This document shows, piece by piece, positions 1 through 5,774 of a stretch of DNA of 6,950 bases; positions within the stretch are counted from its first letter, which is position 1; each line of letters opens with the position of its first letter. Below the pieces are notes generated by a model. That model saw only the letters and a program-made list of their open reading frames with translations, did not search any database and was not told the DNA's origin. Origin of the DNA: CAXSEF01 sp050920955 (lineage in GTDB: Bacteria > Pseudomonadota > Alphaproteobacteria > Acetobacterales > Acetobacteraceae); the NCBI GenBank assembly GCA_050920955.1, contig JBPBQS010000222.1, positions 1 to 6,950 on the forward strand, read 5' to 3'. The position numbers and the translations under genes were made by a program.

Positions 1-225
1 CGCGCCGGCTTCATCAACGGCGACATCTCCACGGTGATGTCGCCGCGCACGGTGATCACCTGGGCCGAGAACGCGAAGATCTTCGGCGACCTCGGCTTCG
101 CGTTCCGCATGACCTTCCTCAACAAGTGCGACGAGGCGGAGCGCTCCACCGTGGCCGAGTACTACCAGCGCTGCTTCAACGAGGAGGTCGCCACCGGCAA
201 CCTCGCGTCGCGGCGGGCCGGCTGA
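1..225 (+). CDS. cobS: Cobaltochelatase AAA+ subunit CobS, C-terminal end (partial)
   Basis: Only the last 74 residues are present; the gene enters from the left edge, in frame from base 1, and stops at TGA 223-225. The visible part begins RAGFINGDIST and continues through SPRTVITWAEN, then GFAFRMTFLNKCDE and a final VAEYYQRCFNEE stretch. I recognise this as the conserved C-terminus of the CobS family. CobS is a MoxR-like AAA+ ATPase that forms a ring with CobT and, together with CobN, drives ATP-dependent insertion of Co2+ into hydrogenobyrinic acid a,c-diamide in aerobic cobalamin synthesis. The Walker motifs lie upstream of the window, so ATPase competence cannot be judged. cobT follows on the same strand after 153 bp filled mostly by a palindromic repeat, so the two genes may share a transcript with the repeat acting between them. 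The in-frame GTG at 34 is an internal valine codon, not a start. Confidence 0.93.
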   Translation, partial: RAGFINGDISTVMSPRTVITWAENAKIFGDLGFAFRMTFLNKCDEAERSTVAEYYQRCFNEEVATGNLASRRAG

Positions 226-228
226 AGG

Positions 229-351
229 AAGCAAGGTCGAGGCTCTGCCTCGAACTCCGCCAAGGGAAGCCCCTTGGATGGCTTCCCTGAGTAAGTGGGA
301 TCAAAGGGTCCTCGGACCCTTTGCGGGTTTGGGCAGGGCCCATGCTTGCTT
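229..351. repeat. Composite palindromic intergenic repeat, copy 1 (cobS-cobT gap)
   Basis: Two facing half-units. Left half: AAGCAAGG at 229-236, hairpin A (TCGAGGC 237-243, loop TCT, GCCTCGA 247-253), spacer ACTCCGC, and hairpin B (CCAAGGG 260-266, loop AAGC, CCCTTGG 271-277). Right half in inverted order: hairpin B' (AAAGGGTC 303-310, loop CTCG, GACCCTTT 315-322), GCGGGTT, hairpin A' (TGGGC 330-334, loop AGG, GCCCA 338-342), then GCTTGCTT at 344-351. The element starts three bases after the cobS stop and ends about 27 bases before the cobT start. There is also a competing 9-bp stem (263-271 with 280-288). There is no U-tract, so it is not a textbook intrinsic terminator. Confidence 0.8.
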
Positions 352-378
352 TCTGCCTGACGGAACGGAGCGTTGCCG

Positions 379-2250
379 ATGAGCGGCCCCAAGGACACCG
401 AGCGCGCCGAGGAGTTCAAGCGCGCCACCGCCGGCGCCATCCGCGCGATGGCGCAGCAGGCCGACGTGCAGGTCGCGTTCCAGCCCGGCCCGTCCGGCCT
501 GGTCGGCAAGCGGGCCCGCCTGCCGATGCCCACGCGCGCCCTGCCCGCGCCCGAGATGGCGCGCCTGCGCGGCGCCGCGGACAGCGTGGCGCTGCGCCTT
601 CGCCACCACGACGGCGCGGTGCACGCGCGCTCGATGCCGGTGCAGCGCGAGGCGCGCGAGGTGTACGACGCGCTGGAGCAGGCCCGCGTCGAGGTGGTCG
701 GCGGGCGCCTCATGTCGGGCGTGGCCGCCAACCTGCAGGCGCGGCTGGCCGAGGCATGCGAGGCGGAGGGCACCGACCGCATGACGAAGCGCGAGCAGAT
801 GCCGCTGCACACGGCGCTGTCGCTGCTGGTGCGCGAGCGCATGTCCGGCGTCGCCGCTCCGGAAGGCGCGCGCCACGTGCTGTCGCTGTGGCGGACGTCG
901 CTGGACGAGCGCGTGGACGAGGCGCTGGGCGAGCTGGCCGACAGCGGCGGTGACCAGACAGCCTACACGCGCGCCTCGCGCCGGCTGCTCGCGGTGATGA
1001 AGCTCGCCGAGGCGGAGGCCGAGGCCGAGCCCGACGAGCCGTCCGAGGAGGGCGAGGAGCAGGGCGAGCAGTCCGGCGCGCAGGACAACGCCGAGGAGCA
1101 GGAAGGCACCGGCGAGAGCGAGTCGGACACGCCGATGGGCACGCAGCCGGAGCAGGCCGAGGCGGTCGACGCCGAGGGCGAGGGCGACGAGGACGCGGAG
1201 GACGACGGCGCCGCCCAGCCGCAGGACCGCCCGGGCGGCCCGCAGGGCCGCAAGGACCCGGCCGCCGGCGACGCGACCGGCTACAAGGCGTACTCGCGCG
1301 CCAGCGACGAGGAGATCGCCGCCGAGGACCTGTGCGACGCCGACGAGCTGACCCGCCTGCGCCAGCAGCTCGACCAGCAGCTCCAGCACCTGCAGGGCGT
1401 GGTGTCCAAGCTCGCCAACCGCCTGCAGCGCCGCCTTCTCGCCCAGCAGACCCGCGCCTGGGAGTTCGACCTGGAGGAGGGCATGCTCGACGCCGGCCGC
1501 CTCAGCCGCATCGTCGTCAACCCGCTCCTGTCGCTGTCCTACAAACGCGAGCGCGAGACCGACTTCCGCGACACCGTCGTCACGCTGCTCGTGGACAACT
1601 CCGGCTCCATGCGCGGCCGCCCGATCACGGTGGCGGCGATGTGCGGCGACATCCTGGCGCGCACGCTGGAGCGCTGCGCGGTCAAGGTCGAGGTGCTCGG
1701 CTTCACGACCCGCGCCTGGAAGGGCGGCAACTCGCGCGAGCGCTGGGTCGCGGACGGCAAGCCCGCCAACCCCGGCCGCCTGAACGACCTGCGCCACATC
1801 ATCTACAAGTCTGCCGACGCCCCCTGGCGGCGCGCCCGCAAGAACCTCGGGCTGATGCTGCGCGAGGGCCTGCTCAAGGAGAACATCGACGGCGAGGCCC
1901 TGCTCTGGGCCTACCGCCGCCTGCTCGCCCGCCCCGAGCACCGCCGCATCCTCATGGTGATCAGCGACGGCGCGCCGGTCGACGACTCGACGCTGTCGGC
2001 CAACCCCGGCAACTACCTGGAGCGCCACCTGCGTGACGTGATCCGCGACATCGAGGGCCGCGACTTGGTGGAGCTGATCGCGATCGGCATTGGCCACGAC
2101 GTGACGCGCTACTACCGTCGCGCGGTCACGATCGTGGACGCCGAGGAGCTGGGAGGGACGATGATGAAGAAGATGAGCGAGCTGTTCGACGAGGACGCCG
2201 CGCAGGCCTGGGTCCGCTCGGCCGCCGCCCGCGCGCCCCTGGTCGCGTGA
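379..2250 (+). CDS. cobT: Cobaltochelatase VWA-type subunit CobT
   Basis: A complete 623-residue protein, close to the roughly 630 residues known for CobT. Three parts are visible. The N-terminal CobT domain spans about 1-209. A strongly acidic low-complexity linker spans about 210-276 and is rich in Glu and Asp with AEAEAE runs. A C-terminal von Willebrand factor A domain follows, carrying the MIDAS signature DNSGSM (D406, S408, S410) and a later ISDGAP segment (D530) that probably supplies the distal metal ligand. CobT pairs with the AAA+ ring of CobS and docks it to CobN, so that ATP hydrolysis drives cobalt insertion into the corrin ring; it acts in the cytoplasm. I chose ATG 379 because GGAG at 367-370 lies 8 bp upstream; the in-frame TTG at 373 is too close to that site. 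The stop overlaps the next gene as GTGA, implying translational coupling. The domain order and MIDAS look intact. Confidence 0.96.
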   Translation: MSGPKDTERAEEFKRATAGAIRAMAQQADVQVAFQPGPSGLVGKRARLPMPTRALPAPEMARLRGAADSVALRLRHHDGAVHARSMPVQREAREVYDALEQARVEVVGGRLMSGVAANLQARLAEACEAEGTDRMTKREQMPLHTALSLLVRERMSGVAAPEGARHVLSLWRTSLDERVDEALGELADSGGDQTAYTRASRRLLAVMKLAEAEAEAEPDEPSEEGEEQGEQSGAQDNAEEQEGTGESESDTPMGTQPEQAEAVDAEGEGDEDAEDDGAAQPQDRPGGPQGRKDPAAGDATGYKAYSRASDEEIAAEDLCDADELTRLRQQLDQQLQHLQGVVSKLANRLQRRLLAQQTRAWEFDLEEGMLDAGRLSRIVVNPLLSLSYKRERETDFRDTVVTLLVDNSGSMRGRPITVAAMCGDILARTLERCAVKVEVLGFTTRAWKGGNSRERWVADGKPANPGRLNDLRHIIYKSADAPWRRARKNLGLMLREGLLKENIDGEALLWAYRRLLARPEHRRILMVISDGAPVDDSTLSANPGNYLERHLRDVIRDIEGRDLVELIAIGIGHDVTRYYRRAVTIVDAEELGGTMMKKMSELFDEDAAQAWVRSAAARAPLVA

Positions 2251-2846
2251 GGATGCGCCATCCCTGCTGGCGGCAGTGCGGGCTCGCGGCGGTGGCGGCC
2301 CTGCTGCTCGCCGCCCGCCCCGTCCCGGCCCGCGCGCTCACGGTCGAGGGGATCACCGTCCCTGACACCTACGTGGTGGACGGCGCGCCGCTGCACCTCA
2401 ACGGCGCGGGCGTGCGCACGCTGACGATCTTCGAGGTCAAGGTCTACGTGGCCGCTCTCTACCTGCCCGCGCCGATGCACGACGCGCAGGCGATCGAGAC
2501 GGCGCCGGGCTCGAAGGTGCTGACGCTGCGGTTCCTGCACGACGGCAGCAAGGAGCAGATCGAGCACCAGTACCGCGCCGGCGAGAAGGAGAACTGCGGC
2601 CACGGCGGCTGCGCGCCCGAGGACGGCCCGGACTTCGACCGCCTCGTCGCCCTGGCGCCCGCGGTGAAGGTCGGGGACACGACGACCTACATCTTCCGGC
2701 CGAAGGGCGTCACGGTGATGGCCAACGACCGCGTGCTGGCGACCTTCGCCAACCCCGACCTCGGCCTGCGCCTGCTCAACGGCTTCCTGGGCGCCACCCC
2801 GCCGTCGAAGTCCCTGCGCGCCGCGCTGCTCGGCACGCCGCAGTAG
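2247..2846 (+). CDS. Secreted chalcone-isomerase-like protein
   Basis: A 199-residue protein from GTG 2247, or 197 from ATG 2253. GTG forms a GTGA overlap with the cobT stop and suits coupled translation; ATG 2253 has GAGG directly against it, too close for a normal ribosome site, so the start is uncertain. The N-terminus is a classic signal peptide: basic MRMRH, a hydrophobic stretch around 12-23, and a likely cut after VPARA (about residue 30), so the product is probably periplasmic. The mature part resembles bacterial chalcone-isomerase-like domains: LHLNGAGVRTLTIFEVKVYVAALYL near 49-73, VLTLRFLHD near 91-99, KVGDTTTYIFRPKGVTVM near 141-158, and a terminal FLGATPPSKSLRAALLG. In bacteria this fold is usually non-catalytic and may bind fatty acids or other small ligands; the exact role is unknown. 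A short insert holds C117 and C122 around GHGG, possibly a disulfide or metal site. It sits in an operon with cobT, but no cobalamin role is known to me. Confidence 0.82.
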   Translation: MRMRHPCWRQCGLAAVAALLLAARPVPARALTVEGITVPDTYVVDGAPLHLNGAGVRTLTIFEVKVYVAALYLPAPMHDAQAIETAPGSKVLTLRFLHDGSKEQIEHQYRAGEKENCGHGGCAPEDGPDFDRLVALAPAVKVGDTTTYIFRPKGVTVMANDRVLATFANPDLGLRLLNGFLGATPPSKSLRAALLGTPQ

Positions 2847-2869
2847 GCCTGGATCTTCCTGACAATGCG

Positions 2870-2924
2870 TTTCCAAAGGCGAGCCTTCGGCGGAGTTTGA
2901 GGCAGCGCCTCAACCTTGCTTTCT
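2870..2924. repeat. Palindromic intergenic repeat, half copy (copy 2)
   Basis: This copy has only one half-unit, in the right-hand orientation. It holds a hairpin B' (CCAAAGGC, loop GA, GCCTTCGG, one A-C mismatch), spacer CGGAGT, hairpin A' (TTGAGGC 2897-2903, loop AGC, GCCTCAA 2907-2913), and the terminal CTTGCTTTCT at 2915-2924. The terminal ten bases are identical to 345-354 of copy 1. The stretch from 2889 to 2917 matches the reverse complement of 233-261 at 26 of 29 positions; two of the three differences form a compensatory C-G to T-A pair in the hairpin A stem. It lies about 20 bp downstream of the chalcone-isomerase-like gene. Confidence 0.72.
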
Positions 2925-2940
2925 CCCAACCCCCGGACAT

Positions 2941-2974
2941 GAAAACGGCGCCGAGGCTAATGCCCCAGCGCCGT
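2941..2974 (-). terminator. Intrinsic terminator of rpmB
   Basis: Read on the minus strand, 20 bp past the rpmB stop, a 13-bp stem (2962-2974 with 2945-2957, two G-T wobbles) closes on a four-base loop ATTA and runs straight into TTTTC. This is the canonical form of a Rho-independent terminator. On the plus strand the bases after the stem are not T-rich, so it should work mainly on rpmB transcripts, although the hairpin would also form in readthrough from the plus-strand gene that converges here. Confidence 0.87.
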
Positions 2975-2993
2975 CTTCTCACGCGAGTCGGCC

Positions 2994-3302
2994 TCAGGCG
3001 GCGGGCTGGGCTGCCTGGCGCTTGACCTGGCAGGCGGCGATGCGGCGCTTGAGCACCTGCGCCTCGACGGGCAGGTCGCGGTTCGGCGTGGTCAGCAGGA
3101 ACGCGTCCAGGCCGCCGTTGTGCTCGATGGTGCGCAGCGCACCGGTGCAGACGCGCATCCGCACGCTGGTGCCCAGGATGTCGGACAGGAGCGAGACCTG
3201 CTGCAGGTTGGGCAGGTAGCGGCGGCGCGACTTGTTGTTGGCGTGGCTGACGTTGTTGCCCGTCAGGACACCCTTGCCGGTCATCTCGCAGCGGCGGGCC
3301 AT
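2994..3302 (-). CDS. rpmB: 50S ribosomal protein L28
   Basis: A 102-residue basic protein beginning MARRCEMTGKGVLTGNNVSHANNKSRRR, the hallmark N-terminus of bacterial L28, followed by YLPNLQQVSL and a VRMRVCTGALRTIEHNGGLDAFL segment; the length fits alphaproteobacterial L28. It is a structural protein of the large ribosomal subunit. The ATG at 3302-3300 has GAGG (minus strand, 3310-3313) seven bases upstream. It stands alone: rpmG (L33), its partner in many bacteria, is not adjacent. The gene has its own intrinsic terminator 20 bp downstream. Upstream lies a 209-bp gap with hairpin-rich sequence and repeat copy 3, so its promoter must lie there unless it is read through from the exporter operon. 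It converges with the cobT operon. Confidence 0.98.
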   Translation of the reverse strand: MARRCEMTGKGVLTGNNVSHANNKSRRRYLPNLQQVSLLSDILGTSVRMRVCTGALRTIEHNGGLDAFLLTTPNRDLPVEAQVLKRRIAACQVKRQAAQPAA

Positions 3303-3390
3303 GGCGTAACCTCAATGGAAATGCGGCGCCGGGCGGAAACCGCCTGCGCGTGGACAGGCGCGCGGTATGCCGGGCGGAGGCCCCGGCGTC

Positions 3391-3512
3391 AAGCCCAAGG
3401 CCAGGGCGCTGCCCTGGACCCGCCAGGGGCAGCGCCCCTGGACCGGCCTCCGTAGGCGGTTTCCAAGGGCCCCCGGGCCTCTGGCGGGTCCGGGCAGAGC
3501 CCGACCTCGCTT
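3391..3512. repeat. Composite palindromic intergenic repeat, copy 3 (upstream of rpmB)
   Basis: Two facing half-units. Left half: AAGCCCAAGG at 3391-3400, hairpin A (CCAGGGC 3401-3407, loop GCT, GCCCTGG 3411-3417), spacer ACCCG, and hairpin B (CCAGGGGC 3423-3430, loop AGC, GCCCCTGG 3434-3441). Right half: hairpin B' (3463-3472 with 3475-3484, one mismatch and one wobble), CGGGT, hairpin A' (CGGGC 3491-3495, loop AGA, GCCCG 3499-3503), then CCTCGCTT. Positions 3397-3424 match 6597-6624 of copy 4 at 27 of 28 bases, the difference being in the loop. The right end touches the stop codon (TCA 3512-3514) of the small minus-strand gene. Confidence 0.8.
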
Positions 3513-3751
3513 CAGTGCTCGCCGAACTCGCCGTCCCTGACGCCGTTCATCGCGTTCTCCAGCACGCCAAGCACCGCCTCCGGCTCCATGCTGTGCGACA
3601 GCAACCCGAGCGCGCCGCCGAGCAGCGCCGAGGCCACCGCGATCGGCGAGATCTCCTTCTCCAGCATGTGCTTGATGGCGTGGGCGACGACGGCCCCCGC
3701 CTTGCTCAGCTCCTCGGGCAGCTCTTCCGCGGCCGCGTCATGGTCCTGCAT
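3512..3751 (-). CDS. Small protein of unknown function (79 residues)
   Basis: I do not recognise the family. A real gene is supported by a strong ribosome site, GGAGG (minus strand, 3760-3764), eight bases before the ATG at 3751-3749, and by position 58 bp downstream of the ABC exporter on the same strand, as in an operon. The protein has an acidic N-terminus (about 1-15), a predicted helix with KAGAVVAHAIKHMLEKE (about 17-33), then an Ala/Gly/Leu-rich segment PIAVASALLGGALGLL (about 36-51), and an acidic C-terminal helix ending DGEFGEH. The middle segment could be a short membrane helix or the core of a small helical bundle; no signal peptide or Cys/His metal motif is present. Its product may act with the exporter or simply share its transcript. 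A repeat element starts at its stop codon. Confidence 0.75.
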   Translation of the reverse strand: MQDHDAAAEELPEELSKAGAVVAHAIKHMLEKEISPIAVASALLGGALGLLSHSMEPEAVLGVLENAMNGVRDGEFGEH

Positions 3752-3809
3752 CGCGTGGTCCTCCAGCCTGCCCGCGGGCGGCGTTGTCGTGTGAAACGGG
3801 GGCGAAGCC

Positions 3810-5648
3810 CTACTCCGCGGCCTCGGCCGGCAGCCCGGCCTCCTCGCTCTGCAGCCGCCACATGCCGCTGTAGGTGCCCTGCCGCGCGAGCAGCTCGGCG
3901 TGCGTGCCGCGCTCGACCACCAGGCCGTCGGCGAGGACGAGGATCTCGTCCGCGTCGACCACGGTGGACAGCCGGTGCGCGATGACCAGCGTGGTGCGCC
4001 GCGCCGAGACGGTCTGCAGCGCCTGCTGGATGTCCTGCTCGGTGCGGGTGTCGAGCGCGCTGGTCGCCTCGTCGAGGATCAGGATGCGCGGGTCCTTGAG
4101 GATGGTGCGCGCGATCGCGACCCGCTGCTTCTCGCCGCCCGACAGCTTCAGCCCGCGCTCGCCGACCTTCGTCTGGTAGCCCTCCGGCAGCTTGGCCACG
4201 AAGTCCGCGACCTGCGCGAGACGCGCGGCCTCCTCGATCTCGGCCATCGAGGCACCCGGCCGCCCGTAGGCGATGTTGTAGAGCAGCGTGTCGTTGAACA
4301 GCACGGTGTCCTGCGGCACCACGCCGATCGCGGCGCGCAGGCTGTCCTGCGTGACGTCGCGCACGTCGCGCCCGTCGACCAGGATCGCGCCCTCGGTGAC
4401 GTCGTAGAAGCGGAACAGCAGCCGCGACAGCGTGGACTTGCCCGCCCCGGTGTGCCCGACCACCGCGAGCTTCTCCCCCGGCCGCACGGTGAAGCTCACG
4501 CCGCCCAGGATCTCGCGGTTGTCGTTGTAGCCGAAGTGGACGTCGTCGAAGCGCAGCTCCGGCGGCCCGCCGTTGGCCAGGCTCGACGCCAGCGGCTGCG
4601 CGCCCGGCCGGTCCGCGACCTCCTGCGGCACGTCGAGCAGGCGGAACATCTGCTCCATGTCCACGAGCCCCTGCCGCACGCCGCTGTAGACGAAGCCCAG
4701 GAAGTTCAGCGGCTGGTAGAGCTGCATCAGGTAGGTGTTGACGAGCACGAACTCGCCGACGGTGTAGCGCCCGTGCACCACGCCCTGCGCCGCCATCAGC
4801 ATGATGACCATGAGCGCGCCCGCGATGATCACCACCTGCCCGAGGTTGAGCATGTTGAGCGAGACCTGCGTGCGCACCGCGGCCCGCTCGTAGCGGCCCA
4901 GAGCCTCGTCGAATCGCCGGCTCTCGTGCGCCTCGTTGCCGAAATACTTGACCGTCTCGTAGTTCAGCAGGCTGTCGATCGCCTTCGACGTCGCCTCGGT
5001 GTCGACCTCATTCATCGCGCGGCGGATCTTGATGCGCCAGGTCGTGAACCCCAGCGTGAAGCCGATGTAGGCCACCACCGCGCCCAGCGTGACCACCGCG
5101 AAGCGCCAGTCGAACTTCCACCAGATGATCGCCGTGACCATCACGGCCTCCAGGATCGTCGGCACGATGTTGAACACGCCGAGCCGCAGCACCGTCTCCA
5201 CCGCGAGCATCCCGCGGTCCACCACGCGCGTCAGCCCGCCGGTCTGCCGGTCGAGGTGGAAGCGCAGCGATAGCGCGTGCAGGTGCTCGAAGGTCTGGCG
5301 CGCCACGATGCGCACGGTGCGCTGCTTCACCCGCGCGAACACCGCGTCGCGCAGCTCGCCGAACCCGCCCGAGGCCACGCGCAGCAGCCCGTAGCCCACG
5401 ACCAGCGCGATCGGCAGCGCGACCACTGCCGCCTGCCCGTTGTGCGGCGAGAGCGCGTCGATGGCGTGCGCGTAGACCAGCGGCACGTAGACGGTGGCCA
5501 CCTTGGCCAGCAGCAGGAACACCACGGCGAGGCAGACGCGCACCTTGGCGCCGGGGTCGCCGTCCGGCCACAGGTAGCCGAGCAGCGAGCGCGTGGTCTG
5601 GAGGAGCGAGCGTTTCGCCCCGGGGATGGACAATGTCGAAGGGGCCAT
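3810..5648 (-). CDS. ABC exporter of the Atm1/HMT family (fused membrane and ATPase domains)
   Basis: A 612-residue half-transporter from ATG 5648-5646. The membrane domain has six likely helices at about 38-58, 73-91, 158-177, 184-203, 272-291 and 300-323, including the Atm1-type stretch NYETVKYFGNEAHE (229-242) and the YLMQLYQPLNFLG segment. The ATPase domain is complete: Walker A GHTGAGKST (398-406), Q-loop VVPQD (Q446), signature LSGGEKQ (502-508), Walker B ILILDE (522-527, catalytic E527) and H-loop H558. It should work as an inner-membrane homodimer. Bacterial Atm1 relatives export glutathione-linked or metal-thiol compounds and help in heavy-metal tolerance, while mitochondrial Atm1 feeds cytosolic iron-sulfur assembly; the substrate here is inferred from family only. 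The frame stays open to an ATG at 5747, but that adds 33 Arg/Gly-rich residues unlike a family N-terminus and would enter the region of the divergent gene, so 5648 is preferred despite only a weak GGTGG ribosome site. Confidence 0.92.
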   Translation of the reverse strand: MAPSTLSIPGAKRSLLQTTRSLLGYLWPDGDPGAKVRVCLAVVFLLLAKVATVYVPLVYAHAIDALSPHNGQAAVVALPIALVVGYGLLRVASGGFGELRDAVFARVKQRTVRIVARQTFEHLHALSLRFHLDRQTGGLTRVVDRGMLAVETVLRLGVFNIVPTILEAVMVTAIIWWKFDWRFAVVTLGAVVAYIGFTLGFTTWRIKIRRAMNEVDTEATSKAIDSLLNYETVKYFGNEAHESRRFDEALGRYERAAVRTQVSLNMLNLGQVVIIAGALMVIMLMAAQGVVHGRYTVGEFVLVNTYLMQLYQPLNFLGFVYSGVRQGLVDMEQMFRLLDVPQEVADRPGAQPLASSLANGGPPELRFDDVHFGYNDNREILGGVSFTVRPGEKLAVVGHTGAGKSTLSRLLFRFYDVTEGAILVDGRDVRDVTQDSLRAAIGVVPQDTVLFNDTLLYNIAYGRPGASMAEIEEAARLAQVADFVAKLPEGYQTKVGERGLKLSGGEKQRVAIARTILKDPRILILDEATSALDTRTEQDIQQALQTVSARRTTLVIAHRLSTVVDADEILVLADGLVVERGTHAELLARQGTYSGMWRLQSEEAGLPAEAAE

Positions 5649-5696
5649 GCCACCGAATGTGGACCGGCCGCACGCCGATTGAAGGATCAGACGAGC

Positions 5697-5774
5697 ATGT
5701 CGGCCACCCCGCCCGCGATCAGCCTCCCCGCCGTGGCTTCGGCGCATCGCCGCGCGCCGGCGCGGCGCCCATGA
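5697..5774 (+). CDS. Possible 25-codon leader ORF coupled to the NUDIX gene
   Basis: A short frame with ATG 5697 runs to TGA 5772-5774, and its stop overlaps the NUDIX start as ATGA. AAGGA at 5682-5686 lies ten bases before its ATG, whereas the NUDIX ATG has no visible ribosome site, only GC-rich sequence. The peptide would be proline-, alanine- and arginine-rich with HRRAPARRP at its end and no recognisable domain. The reading is that ribosomes ending the leader restart on the NUDIX gene. It may equally be chance, as open frames are common at this GC content. Confidence 0.28.
   Translation: MSATPPAISLPAVASAHRRAPARRP

Noticed and set aside
226..378. Cobalamin riboswitch in the cobS-cobT gap
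   Set aside because: No B12-box-like sequence or multi-helix core is seen; the gap is accounted for by the palindromic repeat.
301..2097. 598-codon open frame on the minus strand opposite cobT
   Set aside because: It is antisense to a gene with clear CobT domains; its composition is low complexity (Ala, Val, Leu, Arg, His), as expected from the complement of GC-rich codons, and no domain or ribosome site is visible.
2112..2876. 254-codon minus-strand frame opposite the end of cobT and the chalcone-isomerase-like gene
   Set aside because: It runs through two well-supported genes in opposite direction and has no family resemblance.
3794..3812. Small GGGC-TTC-GCCC hairpin just after the exporter stop as a terminator
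   Set aside because: The stem is only four base pairs with no T-run after it on the minus strand, so it is unlikely to separate the exporter from the small gene.
3900..5273. 457-codon open frame on the plus strand opposite the ABC exporter
   Set aside because: The encoded protein is Arg/Asp/Val/His-rich without any motif, and it mirrors the exporter codons; a typical shadow frame at high GC.
5649..5770. Paired promoters in the divergent exporter-NUDIX gap
   Set aside because: The divergent layout requires promoters here, but I found no -35/-10 pair convincing enough to place.
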